DNA of 64,000 nucleotides, taken from NCBI RefSeq assembly GCF_016599855.1, contig NZ_CP067041.1, forward strand, positions 4,154,001 through 4,218,000, written 5' to 3'. Within the stretch, counting starts at the first letter, position 1. Each line of letters starts with the position of its first letter. This DNA is from Bradyrhizobium diazoefficiens. Its GTDB lineage: Bacteria; Pseudomonadota; Alphaproteobacteria; Rhizobiales; Xanthobacteraceae. The notes beneath the pieces were generated by a model. It was not told where the DNA came from. It worked only from the letters and a program-made list of their open reading frames with translations, and did no database searches. Of the stretch, positions 30,251 to 38,324 are shown piece after piece. The translations under genes were made by a program, and so were the position numbers.

Positions 30251-30498
30251 TTATGCCCCTCTAGCTCTCTCAGCTTGTTCTCGAGGGCCTCGATCCTCTC
30301 CTCGAACTCACCGGTGACAAGTTTGCTCAGCAATGTATCTGCCGTCAGAGCCTGTCTGTAACTCTTTTGCGCCTCTTCGACACCACCAAGCCGCTTGTCG
30401 AGTGCAGCGATCATCGCGCGGGTCTGCTCGTGCTGCGTAAGATTCTCAGCGCGCATCTCGCGGAGCAGCGGCACAATCATGTCTGCCGGATCGGTCAT
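30247..30498 (-). CDS. Small coiled-coil protein embedded between nuoB and nuoC
   Basis: This 83-residue soluble protein begins [20 protein letters not shown] and is almost wholly alpha-helical: [20 protein letters not shown], then a C-terminal coiled coil [20 protein letters not shown] 30498 was chosen because it gives this N-terminus, which resembles that of the nuo-embedded protein at 25097-25306; the longer open frame only shadows nuoB. Its stop overlaps the GTG of nuoC. It is cotranscribed with nuoB and nuoC. Function unknown. Confidence 0.75.
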   Translation of the reverse strand: MTDPADMIVPLLREMRAENLTQHEQTRAMIAALDKRLGGVEEAQKSYRQALTADTLLSKLVTGEFEERIEALENKLRELEGHK

Positions 30499-30509
30499 GA
30501 CACAAAACC

Positions 30510-31097
30510 TTAGCGTTCGATGGTGCCGGTGCGGCGGATCTTCTTCTGCAGCAGCAGCACGCCGTAGAGCAGCGCTTCCGCCGTGGGCGGGCAGCCCGGC
30601 ACGTAGATGTCGATCGGCACGATGCGGTCGCAGCCGCGCACCACCGAGTAGGAATAGTGATAGTAGCCGCCCCCATTGGCGCAGGAACCCATCGAGATCA
30701 CATATCGCGGCTCGGGCATCTGGTCGTAGACCTTGCGCAACGCCGGCGCCATCTTGTTGGTCAGCGTGCCGGCGACGATCATCACGTCGGACTGGCGCGG
30801 CGAGGCACGCGGCGCGAAGCCGAAGCGTTCGACGTCGTAGCGCGGCATGGACATCTGCATCATCTCGACCGCGCAGCAAGCGAGACCGAAGGTCATCCAC
30901 ATCAGTGAGCCGGTACGGGCCCAGGTAATGAGGTCGTCGGTCGCCGCCACGAAGAAGCCCTTGTCGGACAGCTCGTGGTTGACCTCGAGGAAGAACGGAT
31001 CGTTGGCCCCGACCGGCTTGCCGGTCGACGGATCCAGGATGCCCTTGGGGGCCGGTGCGATGGCCGGACCGGCGGAGGGTGCAGGGTTCAATCCCAT
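30510..31097 (-). CDS. nuoB: NADH-quinone oxidoreductase subunit B
   Basis: This 195-residue PSST-type subunit holds cluster N2. The Cys ligands are in [31 protein letters not shown] and [16 protein letters not shown]. An N-terminal Pro/Ala-rich extension of about 40 residues precedes the core. The start ATG 31097 lies within the last ten bases of nuoA. Confidence 0.96.
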   Translation of the reverse strand: MGLNPAPSAGPAIAPAPKGILDPSTGKPVGANDPFFLEVNHELSDKGFFVAATDDLITWARTGSLMWMTFGLACCAVEMMQMSMPRYDVERFGFAPRASPRQSDVMIVAGTLTNKMAPALRKVYDQMPEPRYVISMGSCANGGGYYHYSYSVVRGCDRIVPIDIYVPGCPPTAEALLYGVLLLQKKIRRTGTIER

Positions 31098-31453
31098 TCG
31101 AGAGCTCCTTTCTTCCATTCGTAGGCGAAGCCCACCGTCAGCACGGCGAGGAACACCAGCATGGACCAGAAGCCGGTCGCGCCAAGCTTGCCGAACGCCA
31201 CCGCCCAGGGAAACAGGAACGCCACCTCGAGATCGAAGATGATGAAGAGGATGGCGACCAGATAGAAGCGGACGTCGAACTTCATGCGGGCGTCGTCGAA
31301 GGCGTTGAAACCGCACTCATACGCCGACAGCTTTTCCGGGTCCGGCTGCTGGAACGCCACGATGAAGGGGGCGATCAGCAGCACCAGGCCGATCAGGCCC
31401 GCTACCCCTATGAATACGACAAGTGGAAGATAGTTCTGTAGAATGCCGCTCAT
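31088..31453 (-). CDS. nuoA: NADH-quinone oxidoreductase subunit A
   Basis: This 121-residue protein has three membrane helices. The conserved loop reads [20 protein letters not shown] at about residues 40-60, with the quinone-site Cys, and is followed by [23 protein letters not shown] 31453 ([12 protein letters not shown]) heads the nuo operon; the frame opens farther upstream only by chance. It overlaps nuoB by ten bases. Confidence 0.96.
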   Translation of the reverse strand: MSGILQNYLPLVVFIGVAGLIGLVLLIAPFIVAFQQPDPEKLSAYECGFNAFDDARMKFDVRFYLVAILFIIFDLEVAFLFPWAVAFGKLGATGFWSMLVFLAVLTVGFAYEWKKGALEWD

Positions 31454-32015
31454 TGACGAGCCCTTTTTCCCGCGGCCTCGGGACAGCCACGGATTCGTCC
31501 GATTTGGAATTATTCTGAGCCTTAGCGCAGTGCACCAAGGGGCGCAAGACACGCTCTTTTCAGGCCCTTTGCTGCTCCCAGACCGGTGGAAATCCCGGAA
31601 TCACCCCGCGGCTGGTATGAAGCAGATCAACCGCCCCAGCAAGGGCGCCTTGTTCAATCCACGCGCGCTGGGACCGTGACATCCGCCGTTGGGAAAGCTG
31701 ACTTTGCTTAGGATTTAGGCCGCGCTGCATCAAAGTCCAGATTACAACGAGGATAGGCTGTCATCCAGGCGACATCTGGCGACCATCCAGAGCAACGGCA
31801 GCCGAGATGGTCGCTGACCCGAGCGGAGCACAGCTTCAGCAAAGATACCACTCAGGCGAGATGGGCAGCCATACACCACGACCGGACCGGGGCTCGTCTA
31901 GAGAATACATCCACGTGTGCGTCCGCTCCGGTTGCCGTCAGCGCGGCGGCGATGCTGGGATTCCCCGCGCTCACATGAGCGTCGGGCCGGGGCAAGCCCG
32001 CGAGGCGATGAGAGA
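31454..32015. other. Intergenic region between nuoA and the marR-type gene
   Basis: Apart from the candidate nuo promoter at 31509-31538, I see no convincing gene, RNA or repeat here. Frames of up to about 195 codons on the plus strand have no family features and run into the antisense of the MarR gene. The region near 31900-32010 is GC-rich and downstream of the MarR stop. Confidence 0.6.
31509..31538 (-). promoter_or_regulatory. Candidate promoter of the nuo operon
   Basis: Read on the minus strand, TTGGTG (31538-31533) and AATAAT (31514-31509) are separated by 18 bases and lie about 55 bases before the nuoA start. This is a reasonable sigma-70-like pair. No transcription start is known from this sequence. 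Confidence 0.4.
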
Positions 32016-32531
32016 TCAGCGTGAGACCTTCTCGGTTTCGAGCATCGCTTCGGCAGTTGCGGTGAGACGATCGATCTGCGCAAGCAACGTCTCGAGCTCG
32101 TTCTTGCTCAATTGCTCGAGCAGCATGCGGTTGCGCTCCTGCGCGCCTTCGACGATCGCATCATGTGCGGCCAGACCCGCCGCGGTCAGCGAGATCAACA
32201 CCTCGCGGCTATCTTTCGGATTCGCCGACTTCGCGATCAGCTTACGCGACAACAAATTTGCCAGCGCGCGGCTGATCTGGCCCTTGTCCTGGCCGACGGC
32301 ATCGGCGAGCCGGGCCACGCTCATCGGCGGTCGCCGGCCGAGCGAGGCGACCAGACCGAACTCGACTGACGATAGCCCCGCAAGCCGCTTGTAGCGCAGG
32401 ATCGCGCCACGCTTGAGCAGATTGGCGAGCACCATCAGCCGCGATGACAGCATTACGGTGATCGGCGCCGGCGAATGATTGTCGTCCGCCTCGGACGATT
32501 TGCGCCCGTCCCTACTCGATGTTTGGCTCAT
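32016..32531 (-). CDS. MarR-family transcriptional regulator
   Basis: This 171-residue DNA-binding regulator has a winged helix-turn-helix core: LSSVEFGLVASLGRRPPMSV, ARLADAVGQDKGQISRALAN (recognition helix) and the wing NPKDSREVLISLT. The C-terminal helix for dimerisation is present (LEQLSKNELETLLAQIDRLT). The gene is divergent from the broken Rieske oxygenase gene, so it probably once controlled it in response to an aromatic ligand. The reading frame looks intact even though its putative targets are not. Confidence 0.88.
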   Translation of the reverse strand: MSQTSSRDGRKSSEADDNHSPAPITVMLSSRLMVLANLLKRGAILRYKRLAGLSSVEFGLVASLGRRPPMSVARLADAVGQDKGQISRALANLLSRKLIAKSANPKDSREVLISLTAAGLAAHDAIVEGAQERNRMLLEQLSKNELETLLAQIDRLTATAEAMLETEKVSR

Positions 32532-32590
32532 GGTCCACCTCTGCCAAGAAAGCCAGGACGTGCCAAGCCTTGGTAGCGCAACCTCCCCAA

Positions 32591-32611
32591 CCTGATCCGG
32601 ATGCGATCAGG
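32591..32611. promoter_or_regulatory. Inverted repeat upstream of the marR gene, possible operator
   Basis: CCTGATC (32591-32597) and GATCAGG (32605-32611) are perfect inverted arms with a 7-base spacer. They lie 60 bases before the MarR start in the divergent intergenic region, where an autoregulatory operator would be expected. Confidence 0.4.
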
Positions 32612-32630
32612 AGGCATTTTGGAGGATCGT

Positions 32631-32641
32631 TGACATTGTCA
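32631..32641. promoter_or_regulatory. Palindrome TGACATTGTCA in the divergent marR/oxygenase region
   Basis: The 11-base palindrome TGACA-T-TGTCA overlaps a TTGACA hexamer (32630-32635) that faces the oxygenase gene. A regulator bound here would block a promoter, so it is a candidate MarR-family operator. Not proven. Confidence 0.4.
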
Positions 32642-32714
32642 TCGAACTGTCTTTGACTAGGTCACCGCATCGAAAACGACCTGGCCGGCGAGGCCTGCGG
32701 CGGGAGGAATAAGC

Positions 32715-33904
32715 ATGACCATGACCCAGCGGGATCGCGATCTCGGTACGGCCTATGCGATGACGCCGGCGCACACGCGGACCGAACTCACCTCCGTCGT
32801 CCGCGGCACGCCGATGGGCGAATTGCTGCGCCGCTACTGGCATCCGGTCGGGCTCACCAGCGACGCCACCGACACACCGAAGAAAGTCCGCGCGCTCGGC
32901 GAGGATCTGATCCTGTTCCGTGACAAGCACGGCCGTGTCGGCCTCCTCCACGCCCGCTGCTGCCATCGCGGCACCACGCTCTATTATGGCAAGGTCGAGG
33001 AGGACGGCATCCGCTGCTGCTATCACGGCTGGAAGTTCGACACCGAAGGCCGTTGCCTGGAGCAGCCCTGCGAGCCCGACGGCGGCCAGTTCAAGGACAA
33101 GGTGCGCCAGCCCTGGTATCCGGTCGAGGAGCGCTACGGGCTGATCTTTGCCTATATGGGCCCGGCCGAGAAACGTCCGGTGCTGCCGCGCTACGAGTGC
33201 CTCGAAACCATGGATGATGGCGAGTTCGTCGAGGCCGACGATTCCTCGATCGGTGGCGGCGGACCTGCGGTCATCCCCTGCAACTGGCTGCAGCATTTCG
33301 AGAACGTGGTCGATCCCTATCACGTGCCGGTGCTGCACGGCTAGTTCTCAGGGCCGCAGTTCACCAACATGATGGCCTCGATGCCGGAGGTGACGTTCGA
33401 TAAGACGCCGCGCGGCATCGCCGTCCGCTCGATCCGCAAGCAGGAGGACGGCCGCGTGTTTTACCGCGTCACCGAAGCCGCCCTCCCCACCTTGCGCGTC
33501 GTGCCGAACCCGCGCGTGGCGCAGTTCGCCCGGGTGGAATCGATCGGCTGGACCCTGCCGATCGACGACACCTCGTTCCGCATCTACGTCGCCGGCCGCG
33601 TGAAAATTCCGGCGACATCGGCCGCATGCGCTCGAAGTTCAATGGCAAGGTCTGGTGGGACATGACCGAAGAAGAGCACCAGAAATTTCCGGGCGACTAC
33701 GAGGCCCAAGTCGGCCAGGGCCCGGTGACTGTTCATTCGGAGGAGCATTTCGGCCAGAGCGATCGCGGCATCCTGATGATCCGGCGCATGCTGAGCGAGC
33801 AGCTCGAGGCGATGGAAGCAGGCAGCGACCCGATCGGCGTCTCGTTCGATACAAACGCACCGCCCGTCGCATTCGAAGCGGGGAACTACATCCGCGAAAG
33901 CTGA
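32715..33904 (+). pseudogene. Broken Rieske non-heme iron oxygenase, large subunit
   Basis: The sequence encodes the alpha subunit of an aromatic-ring-hydroxylating or demethylating oxygenase of the phthalate dioxygenase type. The Rieske [2Fe-2S] motif is ARCCHRGTTL with RCCYHGW. The mononuclear iron motif ENVVDPYHVPVLHG lies at the end of the first part. An in-frame TAG at 33342-33344 then interrupts (probably TCG to TAG, since FSGPQFTNMM continues in frame). A second lesion, a one-base loss in the A-run near 33604-33607, shifts the frame, and the C-terminus continues as RMRSKFNGKVWWDMTEEEH to the stop at 33902-33904. Two independent lesions make a functional product unlikely. Confidence 0.88.
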
Positions 33905-33961
33905 GCAGACAGCCCGCACAGGGCTGGACCGACAACGACAACAAAGACAATCGGGGAAGCG

Positions 33962-34577
33962 ATGGTCGATGTGACGTCACAAATGTCGGTGCAAACGGCT
34001 GTCGCGCCAATGCCGACGGCGCGGCGCTATTACGTGCTGGGCCTGCTCACCATCATCTACGCGCTGAACTTCCTTGACCGCACGATCTTCAACGTCCTGA
34101 TCGAGCCGATCAAGAAGGAGTTCCAGCTCAGCGACACCATGATGGGCCTGCTCGCAGGCTTCGGCTTCGCGCTGTTCTATTCCCTGCTCGGCATTCCCAT
34201 CGCGCGCGTCGCCGACCGGCTCAGCGAGGCCTGAGGTGATCGCCGGCGCCCACCGTTTCCGGCGGTCGTCGCGGCGGCTCACTCCGGCACGTTCAAAGGC
34301 CTCGCCGGCATGGCCGGCACCCTGCTCGGCGGCTTCGTCGTGGCAAAGCCCAGCATGCGGGCGCTGGCCTCCGCGCTGATCGCGCTCACCGCGACCTGCT
34401 TCGGCCAGGGCGTCGGCCCGCCCGCCGTCGGCGTGGTCAATGATGCGCTCAAGGGCAGCCACGGAGCGGACGCTGTACGCTATTCCTGCTCTCGGCCGCG
34501 GTCACGACGACGCTGGGCGCCCTGCTGTTCGTGTGGGCGGCGCGGACATCGGCGCCGACATCGTGCGGGCGAGCTAG
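33962..34577 (+). pseudogene. Broken MFS transporter
   Basis: The first 90 residues are a normal major facilitator N-terminus: YYVLGLLTIIYALNFLDRTI, then FGFALFYSLLGIPIARVADR, and a stop at 34232-34234. The 3' part still carries recognisable sequence of the last helices (ALTATCFGQGVGPPAVGVVN, then shifted LLSAVTTTLGALLFVWAAR near 34485-34545) and ends near a TAG at 34575. The middle, perhaps 200 codons, is missing. It is probably the uptake partner of the broken oxygenase. Its end abuts the hydrolase gene on the other strand. Confidence 0.8.
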
Positions 34578-34580
34578 CAC

Positions 34581-35480
34581 TCAGGCGCCCATGAACGCGA
34601 GCATGTCCGCAAGCAGGCGCTCGCCATGCGTCAGCGGCAGCGGATGCGGCGCGCCCTCGTAGACGATCAGCTTGCTGCCCTTGATCAGTTTTGCGGTCTT
34701 GGCGCCCGTCAAAGGCAGCGGAGCACTGGCATCCTTGTCGCCCTGGACAATCAGCGTGGGCCGATCGATGCCGGCGGCAGTCGCTCGCAGATCCGCGAAC
34801 GCCATGCTCTTGCGACAGGCCATTGCCACCGGCAGCGGCACGCTCAACATCATCTGGCGAATCCAAGTCCGCGTGATCTCGGGCGTCTCGGGCAGGAAGA
34901 ACGGCGCTTCGTTCGCTGCGATCCATTTGACGAAGTCGCGGGCGACAGCCGCTTGGTCGGCCTCGATCATGGCCTTCTGGAGCGCATCCGGATTGTCCTC
35001 GGTCTTGACCAGGAACGGCGTCGTCGGCGCGACCAGCACCAGCCTTGCGATCTGGTCCGATCCGTATCGGCCGAGATAGTTCACCGCCTCGACCGACCCC
35101 ATGGAGAAACCGACCAGCGTGACGTCGCGCAGATCGCGCGCCTCGATCACCGAGGCGACATCGTCGGTCAGGCTCTCCAGATCATAGCCCGATGAGGGCA
35201 TCTCGGACCGGCCATGCCCGCGCCTGTCGGGCGCAACACAGCGGAAGCCCTTCGCAGTGAGAGCTTCAATCTGGCTACCCCAGGTGCTGCCATCGAAGGT
35301 CCAGGCCATCAGCAGCAGCACCGGCTTTCCGCTGCCCCAATCCTGCACGAACAGCTTTGTGCCGTCCCTGGCCGTCACAAAAAGCGATCGCGCAGCCGGC
35401 TGGGCCGCCGGCGCGCTGGCGCCTGCCGCCGCCAAAGCGGTTCCGAGCGACGTGGCTTCGAGGACATTTCGACGCTTCAT
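34581..35480 (-). CDS. Exported alpha/beta hydrolase (chloroperoxidase/esterase type)
   Basis: This 299-residue protein starts MKRRNVLEATSLGTALAAAG, which fits a Tat-type signal (R-R followed by a hydrophobic stretch with Ala). The fold follows: oxyanion region LLLMAWTFDGSTW, nucleophile elbow VGFSMGSVE (Ser), acid IVQGDKDASAPL, and His in APHPLPLTHGERL. This matches the non-heme chloroperoxidase/arylesterase branch. The substrate is unknown. A TTCTCC/GGAGAAG ribosome site lies just before the start. Confidence 0.85.
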   Translation of the reverse strand: MKRRNVLEATSLGTALAAAGASAPAAQPAARSLFVTARDGTKLFVQDWGSGKPVLLLMAWTFDGSTWGSQIEALTAKGFRCVAPDRRGHGRSEMPSSGYDLESLTDDVASVIEARDLRDVTLVGFSMGSVEAVNYLGRYGSDQIARLVLVAPTTPFLVKTEDNPDALQKAMIEADQAAVARDFVKWIAANEAPFFLPETPEITRTWIRQMMLSVPLPVAMACRKSMAFADLRATAAGIDRPTLIVQGDKDASAPLPLTGAKTAKLIKGSKLIVYEGAPHPLPLTHGERLLADMLAFMGA

Positions 35481-35670
35481 GATGCTTCTCCTTTGGAGCG
35501 ATCATGATGAAGGGATTTGGCCTCCGCGATTACCCGGCAGGTTAAGACTGCTCAAGGCGGCGAAATCGCCAGATGAAACCATTTTACGGAACCCGCGAAA
35601 CGATCCGGAAACAGATGCTCCTTAAGACATCAGCCTACAGACGGCGCCAAAGCCGGTCGGGAGGCTTTCG

Positions 35671-35874
35671 ATGAACCACTCAATTCACTCTGCAGATCGG
35701 GGTACGCACCTGAAGATCGTAGCGGTGGCGCTGGTGGCCGGCATCGCAGTGGCCGCCTTCGGGATCGCAGCTCGCACCAACGCCGATTACAGCCAGACCG
35801 CCCAGTCCATCCACGTCATCAAGGCCGGCAAACCGGTGGCGATCACGAGCTCGGGGTCCTCGGCAATCCGCTAA
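35671..35874 (+). CDS. Small hypothetical membrane-anchored or exported protein
   Basis: This 67-residue protein has one hydrophobic segment at about residues 15-33 (IVAVALVAGIAVAAFGIAAR) and a polar C-terminus (ADYSQTAQSIHVIKAGKPVA). The segment may be a signal peptide or an anchor. A GGGAGG motif lies 9 bases before the ATG, and a clear terminator follows, so this is likely a real single-gene transcript. No function known. Confidence 0.75.
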   Translation: MNHSIHSADRGTHLKIVAVALVAGIAVAAFGIAARTNADYSQTAQSIHVIKAGKPVAITSSGSSAIR

Positions 35875-35897
35875 AAAGGACCGGTTTGACACGCAAC

Positions 35898-35919
35898 GGC
35901 CGCCGAAAGGCGGCCTTTT
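35898..35919 (+). terminator. Rho-independent terminator after the small exported protein gene
   Basis: GGCCGCC (35898-35904), loop GAAA and GGCGGCC (35909-35915) form a perfect 7-bp stem followed by TTTT. Confidence 0.85.
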
Positions 35920-36079
35920 GCATTTGGTAATATCTCAGGAGTTCAGGCCAAGCTTTTGAATCACTGGGCCCTGCTCGTGCAGCTCGACTCCAGCGGCAGC
36001 ACCAGATGCATCAGCGTATTGCCGAGCATTGGTCAGAGCCACATCGGCCAAGCTTAACTGATTGATATTCCGCCAAAAA

Positions 36080-36156
<77 letters not shown>

Positions 36157-36332
36157 GTGACGCGTATGTGTCCGCGCGGAACGAGGGGGGACTTAAAGGG
36201 GGGACATGGTGAAGTCAAGGACGTTGCGTTCAAGGGGACCAAACGCCTGCGCCAGAATGTCAGTGGGCACGATGCCCTGACCTCTGGCCTAACCGCGGCC
36301 GCAAGAGGCTGGTCAAAAAAATCTATCGCCTC

Positions 36333-36360
36333 TTGAAACCAAAAGCGACTTTGCTAATTC
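36333..36360 (+). promoter_or_regulatory. Candidate promoter of the hsp20 transcript
   Basis: TTGAAA (36333-36338) and TAATTC (36355-36360) are 16 bases apart and lie immediately upstream of the ROSE-type leader. From the family, ROSE-controlled genes use ordinary sigma-70-type promoters with control at translation, which fits. Confidence 0.4.
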
Positions 36361-36366
36361 TGAAAT

Positions 36367-36477
36367 CGCCGCCAAACGGCGGTGCCAGGGCGCCTCAGGG
36401 GCCTTGGCCAGGAGACGGGCACCGGTCGTGTCCGGTGCCGCTCGTATCCATCTTGCTCTTAGGAGGATTTGGCTATG
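36367..36477 (+). promoter_or_regulatory. ROSE-type RNA thermometer in the hsp20 leader
   Basis: The 5' leader has four successive hairpins: CCGCC/GGCGG (36369-36382), a stem around CCAGGGCGCC/GGCCTTGG, GCACCGG/CCGGTGC (36409-36430), and a last hairpin in which TTGCTCTT pairs with the Shine-Dalgarno AGGAGGA. The 3' part, CATCTTGCTCTTAGGAGGAT, closely matches the ROSE elements described upstream of Bradyrhizobium hsp genes. At low temperature the last hairpin hides the ribosome site; heat melts it and translation begins. Confidence 0.9.
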
Positions 36478-36930
36478 CGCACTTACGATTTTGCCCCCCT
36501 CTGGCGTTCGACCATCGGATTCGACCGCCTTCTTGACCTCGCCGAAATTGCCCAGCGGGCCAGCGAGGACAACTACCCTCCCTACAACATCGAGCGACTG
36601 AGCGACGATAGCTACCAGATCTCGCTGGCGGTCGCGGGTTTTGCGCCCGACGACATCACGATTACCGCCGAGCAGAACGTGGTCACCGTCGAGGGCACCA
36701 AACCGGACAAAACAGAACGCGAGTTTCTGTACCGGGGGATTTCGACCCGCAACTTCAAGCGGCAGTTCACCCTCGCGGAATATGTCCAGGTTAAGAGCGC
36801 CGCATTCGACAACGGCCTGTTGAAGATCGAGCTCGTTCGAGAAATTCCGGAAGCCATGAAGCCGCGCCGGATCGCGATCAGTGACGTCCCGGCCGAGAAC
36901 GTGCGGAAACTGGAAGCAAAGGCTGCTTGA
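36475..36930 (+). CDS. hspA: Small heat shock protein (Hsp20/IbpA class)
   Basis: This 151-residue alpha-crystallin-domain chaperone holds unfolding proteins in the cytoplasm. The N-terminus MRTYDFAPLWRSTIGFDRLL is typical of class A rhizobial members. The crystallin domain runs from YNIERLSDDSYQISLAVAGF to DNGLLKIELVREIPEAMKPR, and the C-terminal anchoring motif R-I-A-I is present. ATG 36475 was chosen because AGGAGGA is nine bases upstream; a TTG at 36469 is too close. Translation is controlled by the ROSE element. Naming of the rhizobial hsp paralogs varies, so the symbol is approximate. Confidence 0.92.
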   Translation: MRTYDFAPLWRSTIGFDRLLDLAEIAQRASEDNYPPYNIERLSDDSYQISLAVAGFAPDDITITAEQNVVTVEGTKPDKTEREFLYRGISTRNFKRQFTLAEYVQVKSAAFDNGLLKIELVREIPEAMKPRRIAISDVPAENVRKLEAKAA

Positions 36931-37003
36931 AGGCGGCTCGAGCTTCGACGGAGCCGCGCTCGGGCGCGGCTCCGATGCATTCGTCAAAGAAAGGGAGAGG
37001 ACC

Positions 37004-37321
37004 ATGCGGCCGACGACCGCCACCAATGTTTTTGATTTCAACGCGCTTCTTCACCCCGGCATGATGTTTGAGGCTCCGAAAGACGTTGTGGATCATCCGG
37101 GCCTGACCATCGCCGAGAAGCGGGCCATTCTCGCGTCATGGGCATCAGATGAATCCGCCATGGCATCTTGCCCCGCCATGCGCGCACCCAAAGCGCTTCG
37201 GAAACCGGTATCGATCGACGAGATCCTTGACGCCTTGCGTGCCCTTGACGGCGGTCCCCGAATGCCCCCCGGCGGAAAGCCCTACCGCCTGCGGTCGACC
37301 GATCGCGCCATGGCGGCATGA
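37004..37321 (+). CDS. Hypothetical protein downstream of hsp20
   Basis: This 105-residue soluble protein begins MRPTTATNVFDFNALLHPGM. The helical segment HPGLTIAEKRAILASWASDE is followed by SMASCPAMRAP, then SIDEILDALRALDGG. A good ribosome site (AGGGAGAGG) precedes the ATG. It follows hsp20 by 73 bases and is probably in the same transcript. I know close relatives in Bradyrhizobium genomes next to such genes, from memory, but not a function. Confidence 0.75.
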   Translation: MRPTTATNVFDFNALLHPGMMFEAPKDVVDHPGLTIAEKRAILASWASDESAMASCPAMRAPKALRKPVSIDEILDALRALDGGPRMPPGGKPYRLRSTDRAMAA

Positions 37322-37343
37322 TGGGGGCGAGGAGGTGAAGGCA

Positions 37344-37565
37344 ATGATCGATGCAAAATTGGCCCGGCTTCGCGCCCATCGCCACAACGTCGGCCGCTAT
37401 CGCCGGCTGCTTCGTACCCAGCTGTCGCCGCTGGAACGCCAGTATATCGAACGGCGACTCTCCGAGGAGAATGCAGCCATCGAGGCCCTCGCGGCGTCAA
37501 CCTTTCCCTTAGCCTTCAACGACCCGAGGCCGGAGGGGCCGCGTCCAGCGGAGATGCCGGCATGA
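37344..37565 (+). CDS. Small helical protein, first of a tandem pair
   Basis: This 73-residue protein consists largely of two charged helices: KLARLRAHRHNVGRYRRLLR, then ERQYIERRLSEENAAIEAL. An ideal ribosome site (AGGAGGTGA) lies before ATG 37344. Its stop overlaps the next gene's ATG (ATGA). The pattern YRxLL-T-...-ERxxxERR-xEE recurs in the next protein, so the two look like paralogs. Function unknown; association with hsp20 suggests a stress role. Confidence 0.75.
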   Translation: MIDAKLARLRAHRHNVGRYRRLLRTQLSPLERQYIERRLSEENAAIEALAASTFPLAFNDPRPEGPRPAEMPA

Positions 37566-37759
37566 ATTCGACGGTCGATCTCCTGGCTCGCGGAAGCGAG
37601 AAGGTGATCAGCCATTATCGTTGGCTGCTCCAACGGACCGGGAACGACGAGGAGCGCGCGGCTTACGAACGTCGGATTGCCGAGGAAGAGCGGCTGCTTG
37701 CTCAGCTTGCCGGGAATCGGCCGTCGACCGCCGAGCGTTTTGAGCGAGGCTCTTTCTGA
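37562..37759 (+). CDS. Small helical protein, second of a tandem pair
   Basis: This 65-residue protein is made of two helices: VISHYRWLLQRTGNDEER, then AAYERRIAEEERLLAQLAG. Compared with its neighbour (37344-37565), the HYRWLLQRT and ERRIAEEE stretches occupy the same places, which supports duplication and divergence. Its start overlaps the previous stop (ATGA), so the two are translationally coupled. Function unknown. Confidence 0.75.
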   Translation: MNSTVDLLARGSEKVISHYRWLLQRTGNDEERAAYERRIAEEERLLAQLAGNRPSTAERFERGSF

Positions 37760-37924
37760 AAGCCCGGGAACTCGGCGCGGTGCATTTCACCGCGCCGACC
37801 AAGCCGAAGGCCCCGGGGACACCGGTCAGTGTAGTCAGTCCCATCCCGAATCGTCTAGGCCTGCGGGAACTTGGCAGTTTGGGAGCCCGGCAGGGCTTCC
37901 GCGCGACACCCGAGGAGGCCAGAT

Positions 37925-38224
37925 ATGGCGAAGAAGGCAGCCGCTCCAGCCACGATCACGCTCAAGCACCTCGCGGCCGACATCGCCGAAAGCCAGGACC
38001 TCTCGAAGAAGCGCGCCGAGGCGGTTCTCACCGACATGGTCGACCTGATCACCAAGCACCTCAAGAAGGGCGACCGCGTCCGCATCGTCGGGCTCGGCAT
38101 CCTCCAGGTCCGCAAGCGCGCGGCCCGCACCGGCCGTAATCCCGCGACCGGCGAGCCGATCCATATCAAGGCCAGCAAGAAGGTCGCATTCCGCCCGGTC
38201 AAGGAACTCAAGGAAGCGATCTGA
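37925..38224 (+). CDS. HU-family DNA-binding protein
   Basis: This 99-residue histone-like protein has the HU/IHF fold. It shows TLKHLAADIAESQDLSKKRA near the N-terminus and the DNA-binding arm around LGILQVRKRAARTGRNPATG at about residues 57-76. IHIKASKKVAFRPVKELKEA closes it. ATG 37925 follows an AGGAGG by 6 bases; longer frames upstream are not supported. The N-terminal KKAAAP stretch distinguishes it from standard HupB. Confidence 0.92.
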   Translation: MAKKAAAPATITLKHLAADIAESQDLSKKRAEAVLTDMVDLITKHLKKGDRVRIVGLGILQVRKRAARTGRNPATGEPIHIKASKKVAFRPVKELKEAI

Positions 38225-38259
38225 CACTACCTTTCGTTAAGCCTCATCCGCCTTTGTCC

Positions 38260-38281
38260 GGCCGCAACGCGGCCCGCTTTT
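38260..38281 (+). terminator. Rho-independent terminator after the HU-family gene
   Basis: GGCCGC (38260-38265), loop AAC and GCGGCC (38269-38274) form a perfect stem followed by CGCTTTT. It lies 36 bases past the HU-family stop and before pepT. Confidence 0.75.
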
Positions 38282-38324
38282 CTGGTATACCGTTGCTCTC
38301 CTTGACCCCGTGGTTTGACCAGAA

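Noticed and set aside
31807..32394. 195-codon plus-strand frame upstream of the oxygenase gene
   Set aside because: Overlaps the MarR gene antisense and has no family features.
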